This document shows, piece by piece, positions 1-10,214 of a stretch of 64,000 bases of DNA. Numbering within the stretch: position 1 is the stretch's first letter; each line of letters starts with the position of its first letter. A program made the translations under genes and the position numbers. The stretch lies in contig NC_085141.1 of assembly GCF_024139115.2 (NCBI RefSeq), forward strand, positions 367,435,925-367,499,924, read 5' to 3'. Below the pieces are notes generated by a model. It saw nothing but the letters and a program-made list of their open reading frames with translations. It did no database searches and was not told the origin of the DNA. The DNA comes from Armigeres subalbatus (lineage: Eukaryota > Arthropoda > Insecta > Diptera > Culicidae).

Positions 1-424
1 TTTGGTAATGGATGGATTGAAATCTAGATATTTTGTGGGTATTCTTCGTTACAATCAGTGTAAAAATAGGGTTTTGTTTTACTTCTGTACTGGATTAGTT
101 CTGACCTTATAGTTCTTACTGCTGACGCCAAATTATGAATGAACTTATTACGTCAAAATTGTTGGTAAACCAACATAATCACAACTATGGCACCACCAGC
201 GCTACATCTCAATAATTTTAATTTTTTTTTGAAAAATAAGATATCCATAATATTAAACTGATTCTACATATGTTCAAATTTTCAACAGAGTTTAATAAAT
301 AAAATGTGAAAACAGTAGTATCAGCGTTGGAAACAGTTACTGTCAAAAATATGTATAGCAACTGCCATCACGGCGAGTGTGAAAGTGTGTGTATAAGGCG
401 TTATGCCTTGAATCAATTTCTTTT
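1..424. other. unrecognised AT-rich sequence
   Basis: No gene, repeat family or long reading frame is recognisable here. The 3' boundary is where the reverse-transcriptase-like reading begins. Part of this stretch could be a more decayed upstream portion of the same retroelement. Confidence 0.4.
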
Positions 425-658
425 TGGGTTTTCATGAAAGTTAGGATATAACAAGATCCACTCAAAGCCCTCTACTGTTCGCTGGTACGATCAATTTTAT
501 AGTATATATATATGGAGCCCATTCCACGTCAGCTGGATCGCTCGAATAGAAAGTATTCAAAAAAAGTTTGTTAGATATGCACTTTGGTTCCTCAGGTGGC
601 GCAACCTGATGAACCTGCCACCGTACGTGGAACGTTGCCGTCTTCTGCAAATAGAACC
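425..658 (+). pseudogene. non-LTR retrotransposon RT C-terminal fragment, left part
   Basis: Conceptual translation gives the stretch around ALYCSLVRSIL, then ARIES-Q-KFVRYAL, then LPPYVERCRLLQIEP. This matches, block by block, the C-terminal part of the reverse transcriptase encoded at 40695-41957 on the minus strand (ALYCSLVRSILEF, RKFVRHALRNL, YEHRCALLGIEPL). The frame is broken by at least one shift and stop codons near 500-560. It stops abruptly at 658, where a DNA element is inserted, and resumes at 5008. It is a dead fragment of a CR1/L2-type LINE, inactive before or after the insertion. Identity as this LINE type rests on the internal comparison only. Confidence 0.75.
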
Positions 659-1104
659 CAGGGTGTCGACTACCTGGAAAAACCTGGAAAGTCAGGGAAA
701 GTCAGGGAATTTCAATTTGGACCTGGAATGTCAGGGAAAGTCAGGGAATTTTGATTGAGGTCAGGGAAAAAATCACAAAACTGTAATAATAAAAATTCAT
801 ATTGATTTTAAAAAAATCAAGCTGTGAGGCATATTTTATTTTTTCGTGTGACCCGTTGGCAGTCTAATTCGGGCATATCCCATGTTCCTAGTGGTAATCT
901 AATTTAGAGGCAAATTCTATTTTAGATCAATAACAGAGGTTACTCAAATGGTCACTGTTCAGGCCTGTTCCAAATAGCTTTTATAAAAAGTAATTTATTA
1001 TTTAAATTTAAAAAATCACATGAATAAAGAAAAAACCCAGATTAATCCACCTAGCAGTGATAGTGCCTTTCTCGTTTCTTGTGAGTGAGTAATTTCTTCG
1101 CACT

Positions 1105-2545
1105 TTTGGTATGAAAAAAAGTATTTTGGCCACAACTTCTGAGCCCATAGTCCGATCCGGCCAATTTTTAATAGGAAACAATTCTGCGTCGAATGTTGCG
1201 AGTAAATCAGCCGAGAGTAAGTGCCTAAATAGAGAAAAAGAATTTTTCTTGTAAAAACTGGCCATAACTCCGAAGCCCATAGTCCATAGATTGGGCCGGT
1301 TTTCGATACGAAACAATGGGACAAGATTCCGCATCAAATGTTACTTGTTGCGAGCAAATCGGTTGAGGATAAATGCCTAAGAAATGAAATGGTTAAGGAT
1401 AAGTGCCTGAAAAATTAGTGAGATTATTTTGCGCACACACATACACACACAGACATCACTTTAATTCGTCGAGCTGAGTCGATCGGTATATAACACTATA
1501 AGTCTACGGGCCTCCTATAAAAAAATCGTTTTTGGAGAAAACATATAGCCTTTAAGTATACTTTGTATACAAGAAAGGCAAAAAGAATTTTGGTCATAAC
1601 TTCTAAGCCCATAGTCCGATCGGGTCAATTTTCAATAGGAAACAATGGGACAGGATTCTGCGTCGAATGCAACTGTTGCGAGCAAATCAGTTGAGAATAA
1701 ATTCCCAAAAAGTGAGCTAGACTTTTTAATGTGCTTTTACACGATTTTTTTTTCGCCATAACTTCTAAGCCCATAGTCCGATCGGGTCAATTTTCAATAG
1801 GAAACAATGGGACAAGATTCTGCATCGAATGCAACTTGTTGCGAGCAAATCGGTTGAGAATAAGTGCCCAAAAAGTGAGCTAGACTTTTTAATGTGCTTT
1901 TTTTATGAAAAAAAGTATTTTGGCCTTAACTTCTAAGCCCATAGTCCGATCGGGTCAGTTTTCAATTGGAAACAATGGGACAGGATTCTGCGTCGAATTC
2001 AATTTGTTGCGAGCAAATCGGTTGAGAATAAGTGCCCAAAAAGTGAGCTAGACTTTTTAATGTGCTTTTATATGAAAAAAAGTATTTTGGCCATAACTTC
2101 TAAGCCCGATCAGGTAAGTTTTCAATTGGAAATAATGGGACAGGATTTTGCGTCGATTGCAACTTGTTGCGAGCAAATCGGTTGAGAATAAGTTCCCAAA
2201 AAGTGAGCTAGACTTTATAATGTGCTTTTTTATGAAAAAATGTATTTTGGTCATAACTTCTAAGCCCATAGTCCGATCGGGTCAGTTTTCAATAGGAAAC
2301 AATGGGACAGTATTCTGCGTCGAGTGCAACTTGTTGCGAGCAAATCGGTTGAGAATAAGTTCCCAAAAAGTGAGCTAGACTTTTTGCACACACACACACA
2401 CACATACACACAGACATCACTCCAATTCGTCGAGCTGAGTCGATCGGTATATAACACTATGGGTCTCCGGGCCTCCTATAAAAAGTTCGTTTTTGGAGCG
2501 AACATATAGCCTTTACGTATACTTTGTATACGAGAAAGGCAAAAA
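1105..2545. repeat. tandem 160-168-bp repeats with CA-microsatellite modules
   Basis: A unit containing TTCTAAGCCCATAGTCCGAT starts at about 1601, 1763, 1931, 2098 and 2258 (periods 160-168 bp), with two more diverged units at about 1138 and 1269. The cluster is punctuated by two copies of a roughly 150-bp module (about 1430-1580 and 2385-2545) made of a CA microsatellite, a segment with TCGTCGAGCTGAGTCGATCG, and a tail with the palindrome GTATACTTTGTATAC. Short frames on both strands come from repeat periodicity and are not genes. Confidence 0.85.
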
Positions 2546-4920
2546 TACATATTTAGTTTTAGTGGTTTTATGTCAGAGTAATTTTTAATTTTTTGCAGTT
2601 TCTTCATCAGTGGCGTGCAAGTCATGTTCCCATCAAACAAAAGAAGTTCTAAAAGTTTGGTCAAATATTTAATCATCAGTCGAGAGAATTAGTCGTAATG
2701 TAATTATGTTGATATGATTTTAAGAAATATGATTTATCACAATGAATTTAAATTGCTGACTACATGCAAGTAATCGACTCCAATGAAAACCCAATAATAT
2801 CCCATTATCTATTGATATAAATTTATCGCCTAACTGTATAAAAATTATCTAGTGGAAGCAATCGAAACTGAATCGAAAGGCCTAAATGGGCCATAGTTCA
2901 GAACCGTTCAACAAACAATCATAAAAAATTTCAACCTACAACAAAAAAGTTGATGTTTTAAGGCTTATTTCAAGAAAATGTCGAAAACTACGATTGAAAG
3001 TGCTACAAACAAGATAATGTTGAAAAACCATTTCATGAACTTCCATTTGATGATGGGCTTATAAAGACATTGGCAGGTGGTCAAATTATTGAGCATGTTT
3101 GTAAAATGGTAAAATTTAAAGTAATTTGATATAAATTGACAGAATCAAGAAGATCACATCAATCAGACGGTTTCAAAATAATTCTTCAAAACTTTTCAAC
3201 AATGTTTGTGTTATCTACAGAAGACAAAAACAATGCAACGTTCAATTATATTTGCAACCGTGAGATATTTGTTGTGAACTTTTCAAACTGCGACTATTTG
3301 CATATTTACTTTACAAGCGAAATTGTAGTCATGTTAACAGATGGCTATGTTTATCTCTAGACATTGCCTACTTATATTTTTTTAAACCAAAAACATTATA
3401 AAAACCGGCAAAATTTCAGTATTGCATTCGCTGCTTTGATTTTTTTTGTAGATTTATTAGAGTGATTTTGTATGTAACAAAAAAGTCACTAAACGTTTCT
3501 TTTGATGTTTACAAAACAATTTTATCAGGAAATATTCTGGTTGATGTTTGAGAATTTTGTCCAGAAATAACTTCAGTGAGATACACTAGATTCTGTTTTT
3601 ACACGATTTACATTTTCTCAATTTTTAATTCATCCTAAATGTTTAACGCATAATAATAACCATGTGATTTTTCTTTGAATTATTTAGAATTTTTTTTAAA
3701 CGTCTTGCAAATACTTTGGTGGCAAATTGAAGTCGCGCGATCAAAATAACCAGCGAAAAAATCGTTTAAAAACAGAATACTGTGTACTTTGGAATAATTA
3801 TAATTATTTCTTTCTCAAAATTTTCCAAATTACTTCAAAATTCCCCTTAAAAATAAAAAATGTTCTGTAGTTTCTCTACCTATAAAAACTTAATAGATTG
3901 TATGGTATTTACTCAAATTAAAATATATTTGTGGAGGGATGTATACAAAAATATGCCAAGGAAAGGAATCTTCAAAAATTTTTCAACGAGTTCCTCAAAA
4001 AATTCCATTAGATATTTTTTATAAAGTTCCATCGCTTGTTGTAGTTGTTGAAAAAGTCTAATATCGAGTTGATAGTAATTGAACTTTCTGTAAAAAAAAA
4101 CAATGCTGTAATTCTAAAACGATTGATCCACTTTGGAAGTTTTAGTAAATAACTAAAACTCGATAAAATAAATGGAATAGATGTAGCTCTCCCTAGCATT
4201 TGAGGCTAGTTATGCCACTTCTTCTCCGAAGGAACTGAGCATATTCAAACCAAAATATTTAAAGTATCGCAGTGGTTATAATGTTAATGACTTATTGTAA
4301 GTGCTGAATGGATTTGTGTGAGATTGTTGGAATTGAATTCTTGAATATCTGTAAGATTGCAAGCAGTAAGCGATGATTATCAGAAATCCATACACCCCAC
4401 AGAAAGTGAATAAGCATTCTTATTCCGTAAGTATACTTCAGAGAAGGTTTTCTGGCGTTCCCGATAATACCCGCAAATCCGTAAGCATTTTTTAACGGAA
4501 TTTAAAGGATTTCTAGAAGCTCCCACGATTGTTTGGAAAGAGTTCCAAAGTCTTGTCAAAAGATAAGATACAAATAAATAAGATACAAGATACAAGATTT
4601 CAAATAAATTTCTAGAAAGATTATGTAAACTTCAACGATTTGAAAAAGTAGCCGTGGAGCTCTATTCCCGTGGAGAATTCCCGAAGGTTGATGAGGGCAC
4701 CAGAAAGTTTATAACATTTTTTGGAGCCAATTTTGTGTAATACTGTAATATTTCGGGAGCTCTGCGCATTCACTAGAATCTTTGTGAACGACCAGAATTA
4801 CCTGCCATTTATTACAAAAACTGCTTCTACAAGTGAATAGGCTTCCAATAACTCAGGAACTCGTTTGGTTTTCAAGGATTTAAACATGCAGGGATTTTCA
4901 TATGCTTAAGAATTTGAAAA
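2546..4920. other. gene-free interior of the 4.35-kb element
   Basis: AT-rich sequence between the tandem repeats and the right subterminal repeats. I see no transposase motif, RNA gene or conserved frame. The frames present are 76 codons or less and look random in composition. Confidence 0.6.
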
Positions 4921-5007
4921 AAAATCATACCTGGAATTTTTTGAGAAATTACTGGAAAGTCAGGGAAAGTCAGGGAATTTTATTTTCAAATTTGAGTCGA
5001 CACCCTG

Positions 5008-5190
5008 GAACCGCTTGAGGTGAGACGGTCAATTGCTCAAGCCGCTTTTGCAGGGAAGCTACTTACGGGAGATATCGACTATCCTGCTCTGCTAACTCAG
5101 CTAAATTTGTACACTCCTGAGAGGCCACTCCAGCAACGCGATTTTTAGTACTTGAACCCACGAAGCTATGTGCTTCGATATAAATAAATC
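5008..5190 (+). pseudogene. non-LTR retrotransposon RT C-terminal fragment, right part
   Basis: This continues the reading interrupted at 658: PLEVRRSIAQAAFAGKLL, DIDYPALLTQLNLYTPERPLQQRDF, then a stop and NPRSYVLRY. It aligns with PLHVRRKTNRAVYGAKL, DVDCPALLERVRFYAPERILRSRQL in the minus-strand element at 40695-41957. Stops near 5145 and after 5180 disrupt the end. It is followed by an (AAAT/AATA)n tract, as expected near a LINE 3' end. Confidence 0.75.
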
Positions 5191-5196
5191 TACATA

Positions 5197-5222
5197 TGTG
5201 ATATAAATAAATCAATAAATAT

Positions 5223-5254
<32 letters not shown>

Positions 5255-5256
5255 AC
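5197..5256 (+). repeat. AAAT/AATA microsatellite at LINE 3' end
   Basis: Repeated TAAATAAA tetranucleotides lie directly downstream of the reverse-transcriptase fragment, consistent with a simple-repeat 3' tail of a non-LTR element. Confidence 0.7.
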
Positions 5257-5555
5257 ACCAGTAGCTAAAAATTTTGACGGTTATTGATCTTTTTGTTATC
5301 TAATTTCTATGCATTGAGAAAAGTTAGAGATCAGTCGTGCAATGTTCTGTATACGAGGATTGTAGAGAAGTGCCGAAATAGGGTCAGCCACAATTTTTGA
5401 GCGAATCTACGGAATTTGTGTTGAAGAAATCTGGCATCGCTGAATGGGAGATTCTGTCAGGCGTTCCACAAGTAATTTGGAGCTTTAACTTGTGTTCTGT
5501 TTACACCGATATGTTTGTGATCAGCTACACTCGTGAAAGTTGCTTCATGCCAATG
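5257..5555. other. unrecognised spacer
   Basis: Unique AT-rich sequence. A 76-codon frame starting at 5397 runs into the inverted repeat and resembles nothing I know. Confidence 0.4.
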
Positions 5556-7026
5556 CACAATGGTCCCAGAGTCGAATCTAGCAAGACAAAAATGTTTGCG
5601 CCAAAACTATTAGTTTTAGATATATAGTGCCTTTGGGAAAAAAAATTCATATTTTGTGACGATTTTTTTCCATGCAGTGAAATTAGGGTGGTACCTATAT
5701 TTCAGAAGTTCATAATACAGTCAAACCTCCATGAGTCGATGTTCCATGACTCGATATCGACTCATGGAAACAAATTATGCCATATTAAAAAAATATTTCT
5801 GGGTTACTGTGATGGTCCCTTCAAACAGCTTTCCAAGGATGTTCTATTCTACTCCTCGATATTTCCATGAGTCGATGGTCCCTTCAATATCGACTCATGG
5901 AGGTTTGACTGTATCAACTTTTAAATTTTTCGGTAAAGACTTGTGCAATGTTCCACAAAGTTGTAGAACAATTAATTTTGAGCAACTTTGCCGAAGAAAC
6001 CATTTTTCTATCACTTATGGTTCACAAGTTATGAGCTTTTTCAATAATTACGTTAGGGCGGTCCCTAAAAATCGGTATTCTTCACATAACTTTTTATACA
6101 TTCATTTCTCGCATAAACTTTGTTCCGAGCACTTTAAGGACTTTTGAAGACGCACATTTTTGTTAAAATAACGTCAAAAAAAAAGTCATACGCTCTCTAG
6201 TTCAGCCTACTTTGATTGATCTAACGTTTATTTCCTTACGAAAACCGTTTTTTTTTTAAATATATTTTTATGTTTTGATTTTTGAGGGATACTTTGTATG
6301 GACCAAATTTAGACCACAGAAGAAAGACACATCTTTTTGTTGAAGACCCATGGAGCTATCTCGTTTATTTATCAAGTTATAGCCGTTTTTCGATTAAAAA
6401 CATATTTTTTTCAAAATGAAATAAAACGCTTTAAACAAAAAACGCTCTCTCAGTTTTCCCACCATAAACGCAGAAAAGTGCGAGCTTTCGAATAGAACCA
6501 ATAGATTGAAAATCGGTTTGCTTCATTTTGAAATATACGCATATGAAAAAAACATGTTTTTCATACAAAAACTCGAATAACTTTTTTGTTATAAGAGATA
6601 GATCCATGGTTCTTTAACAATGTGCGTCTTCAAAAATCCTAAAAGTGCTCGGAGCAAAGTTTATGCGAGAAATGAATGTATAAAAAATTATGTGTAGAAT
6701 ACCGATTTTTAGGGACCGCCCTAACGTATTTATTGAAAAAGCTCATAACTTGTGAACCATAAGTGATAGAAAAATGGTTTCTAAGGCAAAGTTGCTCAAA
6801 ATTAATTGTTCTACAACTTTGTGGAACATTGCACAAGTCTTTACCGAAAAATTAAAAAATTTATAAAATGAACTTCTGAAATATAGGTACCACCCTAATT
6901 TCACTGCATGGAAAAAAATTGTCAAAAAATATGAAATTTTTTTCTTAAAGACACTATATATCTAAAACTAATAGTTTTGGCGCAAACATTTTTGTCTTGC
7001 TAGATTCGACTCTGGAACCATTGTGT
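5556..7026. repeat. long inverted repeat (arms 5556-6160 and 6614-7026)
   Basis: The left arm reads CACAATGGTCCCAGAGTCG at its outer end and continues through TAGGGTGGTACCTATATTTC to GAAGACGCACA. The right arm is its reverse complement with few differences, ending CGACTCTGGAACCATTGTG near 7026. Each arm is about 410 bp once a 194-bp insertion in the left arm (5718-5911) is removed. The spacer (6161-6613) is about 450 bp of AT-rich DNA with no gene. The structure resembles a foldback or long-TIR element, or an inverted duplication. No clear target duplication was found. Confidence 0.85.
5718..5911. mobile_element. 194-bp pogo/Tc1-like MITE
   Basis: The termini are CAGTCAAACCTCCATGAGTC and its reverse complement, flanked by TA on both sides (5716-5717, 5912-5913). 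The other arm of the surrounding inverted repeat lacks this segment, so it gives an empty site. TA target duplication and a CAGTC terminus fit the Tc1/mariner-pogo group. No coding capacity. The motif CCATGAGTCGAT occurs several times inside, in both orientations. Confidence 0.85.
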
Positions 7027-7334
7027 AATGGCCTAAAAATGTATCGTGTTGTTAAGTAAAATTAAAGTTAGAGCTTGTGATATTCATCTTCATGAAGCTA
7101 CTTCGGTCTGAATTTTGACAAACATCGCATGATTATTCAAAACATAGAACGACATAGTCAGACGACCACTCCACCAACTCATTCCTTCGACTGTCACTGA
7201 GTGTCCTCTTTTAAAATTTCATTTATTTGTTAGGCTCAACCGCTATTCTAGCATTACAGAGCCGATTTGCTTATATTAATATGCCTTTTCATCGTTGAAC
7301 TTTTTTTTTTTAATATTTTTACTAGTTGGTAAAA
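7027..7334. other. unrecognised spacer
   Basis: Unique AT-rich sequence between the long inverted repeat and the gag-like frame. No feature seen. Confidence 0.4.
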
Positions 7335-7910
7335 CTACATTTTCTCAATTTCAGTGCAGCTGCCGTCAGCAGCCTGGGCCGCGTTCGAAAAACACTGCTC
7401 CGAACACATTTTCTTCTTCCCATTTACCTTACCAGTTGACAGCCGTCGCTTTGTTCCTGGTTCATTTGTGTTAAGAGATACCGAGCTAGAAGAGTCGTCA
7501 AATGATACGTTGTTCTGATCGGATTCGCTTTCACCTTGTATGGCAATGGAATGATGCACACTAGCCAATATTTCTCAAAACTCTTCAGTAGGAGCAGGAG
7601 AATTTGCATTGATTAGCGGGGGGAAGTTTTCGTGTTTTTTTTTGCTGTAGTTTCGGTTAAGGATTAAGTAGATGTTGCTGTTGTTTTCGGCAACTGTTTC
7701 CGGGCACTTGAACTTCGGATGCGTTAGTTTGCCACATATACGGCATGAGGGTTTTTGTCCGTTATAATTACACAAGCTCTGGAATCCACTAATTGTACGA
7801 AGGAATAGGTTGACGTAATCGCATGTGCAGGACACGCACATAATATGGTGTAGAACTTCATAAAGCTGCTCGCTGCCATGCTTGAGAAGTTCAGCCAGAA
7901 GCTGGTCCTG
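7335..7910 (-). pseudogene. gag-like (zinc-knuckle) retroelement remnant joined to an RTE-like RT stub
   Basis: One minus-strand frame runs from about 7905 to 7335 with a single TGA at 7575-7577. Its start reads AELLKHGSEQLYEVLHHI, which resembles the segment before the catalytic core of RTE-type reverse transcriptases. It then reads NYNGQKPSCRICGKLTHPKF followed by KCP, a CX2CX4HX4C zinc knuckle like those of retroelement ORF1/gag proteins. After the stop comes an acidic/serine-rich tail and a basic stretch (KRRLSTGKVNGKKK). The join of RT-like and gag-like pieces suggests recombination or a chimeric element. It is inactive as read. Family assignment is inference from short motifs. Confidence 0.45.
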
Positions 7911-8677
7911 GAATCAGAAGGATACCGAAAGTAAAAAAACATATTAAAGAAACAAAAATGATCAAAATTGCAATAGACAAATAGAAAAAGCAGGAAGCAG
8001 ATGCCAGTAATCGAAAATCATGTGTCGAAAAGCGGAAGGCTAGGAGAAGAGCTGTTAGAAAATTTTAATCGGTATGTTTAGGTCAACCCTTGTCAAATAT
8101 TTCTAATTTGAAGAAAAGTTTGCAGATTTGAGTGCATTCTGCATCTGTTCTGAATGCTCTAATATTGGTTAATGATGTAACATTTTCAATTAAAAACCCA
8201 GTCGTTATGCCAAATGAGTGGTTTATTTCAGTTGATAATTGAAAGCCACACAAATACAACATGCAGAGGACTCACCACAATACTTTGAAACCAGAACACC
8301 ATCTAAGAGATCTCTCAGAAATTTTACCCAAATTCCGTTTAAAATTCCAAGAATTTGCTCTAGAGGATTCCTTTATTTCTTTGTTGAAGCTTCGTCGCCA
8401 TGAACCCCATGGGACTGCCTCTGCTCCGAAGTGCAGTCGGATTCCAATGCAACGCTTGTTTACAGATTTGCTCTCCGATATTTCGTAATATTTGTCTGAT
8501 CCACCTGTAATTATGCTCTAGAATTTCTGTGATATTTCTGTTGATACACACCAAGTCACACTGGCGTATAACAACAGAGATTTCACGTTAGAGTTGAGCG
8601 CCGTTGTGCTAGTGAAGCAAAATCATGCTTCAGCCAGATCGAAGTTGTTCAAATAGGTTCAGAGTTGTCATACACTC
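7911..8677. other. no recognisable feature
   Basis: Unique sequence. A 75-codon plus-strand frame (8261-8488) and its antisense partner show no known motif. Confidence 0.4.
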
Positions 8678-8897
8678 TGTGGAGTTCATCCTGACTGTTG
8701 GCAAGCGGGAGCCACTTGGAACGTCTTATCGCACTGTTTGTTCACTGAATATGTCGGACGACACATTCCCCGATTGCTGTGATTGCTGATGATGTGACTC
8801 TAAGTTGTGGTTCACATTAGGCCTACTTCGATGGTTTCAAAGCAATTGAATATATGATTTATGTAGTAAACGGCAAGTACTGTTTCACTGCCACACA
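8678..8897. repeat. 220-bp duplicated segment, copy 1
   Basis: By eye this is identical, base for base, to 13200-13419 in direct orientation (offset 4522), and the similarity ends sharply on both sides. No terminal inverted repeat or clear target duplication. The reading TVGKREPLGTSYRTVCSLNM is open in part but matches no family I know. Confidence 0.85.
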
Positions 8898-10214
8898 TTT
8901 CCCCTCTTCTCAGGATTTTTTGTGAAAAAAAATGTCATTTGAATTGGTGTTCAATGAAAAAGCATGAAAACTTTGTGGTTTTATTATATAGACATAATAG
9001 AAACCAAAATATTAACCCGTTTACTATATGTGGCACATACTACATAGATCACTTAACAACTGTGAGACGAAGTTGAATTCAGCTTGTCAAATTGTGTTGT
9101 TCTCCAGATATGAGATCTCCAAATACAATGTTTACACTGACTAGATACCGCAAATATGCTATGTTAGCTGATCCGTCGAACTTCGTCTCTCCAAAAACCC
9201 AATTATTAAGCGCAAACATTATTTTTGTGTCCATAATTATGGTTTTAGCCCTTCAGAAACCACTTTCTCAAGAGAGACGGTGAAGTATTCTGAAAAGGCA
9301 AATGTAATCGCAGCGCAAACGTCAAAACCTATTCTCCCTGCCACAAGATTTTGGTTTGTTTTTTTTTGTATGGGAGCTCTTCCCACCACTTCCAGAGGAT
9401 GGAAACACCATAGTAACATTTCTAGTTTTCAAAAAGTTCTACATGCCCCATTTGGTTCCATTTGCCTGATAAGTTCTCGAGTTATGCAGAAATTTATATT
9501 TTATTTGTAGTCCCCCCTTTCAGAAGGGGGAGCACACAGACAATCATTGGTACCTTATCCGGCCCCAAAAACTTTAGCGTTCTAACTTTCACGCCGATAG
9601 TTCCAGTAGTTTCCGAGTATATAAGGGTCGGACAGACAGGCGAAAAAAAAAATATGTGTATAGATATAGGTCAGCAACAGATTTTCTTGCGTATCCATTT
9701 TTAACTGTACCTGTTGATTTCAAATTTCATCACGTACGTATCATCTGGTATTATAAATATTGTATTTATAGTATATGACTACTGTTATGCAAGGGCCTAA
9801 AGTGACATTTTATTAGAATGCAACTGACTATATCTCATTGTTAAATGTAATTATATGAACCACTCGCGCTCCTTACGAAGATTAGCTATAATGCATCTCG
9901 AAATAAAATAGAATACTGTACCTTCCTGCAGGTTGCTTTTCAGATAATCGCTTCGAACACTAAATACAACAGAGTCAATGAAATTCTCACCCACCGTATG
10001 CACTTGCCATGATAAACACTCTCTATGTACTCAGTGACTCCAATTGCCTCTCACTAATACAATCGAACACTGCTATCATTTCGCGAAACGCATGTGGTTT
10101 TGTTTTGAGCGGGAAAATTCTGCCTATCTTTTAACACGGCGGCTATCTTGACGTTTACCTTCGCAGTCGAGCCTGCGAGTGTAAGACCGCCGCAGCATTC
10201 TAGAAAAAGATAAG
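8898..10214. other. mostly unrecognised; one stray satellite half-unit at about 9857-9890
   Basis: No gene recognised. At 9857-9890 a diverged piece of the downstream satellite occurs alone (ACCACTCGCGCTCCTTACGA followed by AGATTAGC), about 350 bp before the array. At 9510-9530 CCCCCTTTCAGAAGGGGG can form a short hairpin. Some sequence here may be degraded mobile DNA. Confidence 0.45.

Larger units (their letters stand above)
659..5007. mobile_element. 4.35-kb non-autonomous DNA transposon, TIR CAGGGTGTCGACT, 5-bp TSD
   Basis: The ends carry a perfect 13-bp terminal inverted repeat (CAGGGTGTCGACT at 659-671, AGTCGACACCCTG at 4995-5007). GAACC flanks both sides (654-658 and 5008-5012). Removing the element and one GAACC restores a continuous reverse-transcriptase reading (..LQIEP / EPLEVRR..), so this is a real insertion with a 5-bp duplication. 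Both ends also carry subterminal copies of GGAAAGTCAGGGAA in inverted orientation. No transposase is visible; internal frames are under about 110 codons. The TIR fits the loose hAT pattern YARNG, but a 5-bp rather than 8-bp duplication leaves the superfamily open. Interior: tandem repeats at 1105-2545, otherwise AT-rich sequence. Confidence 0.82.
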
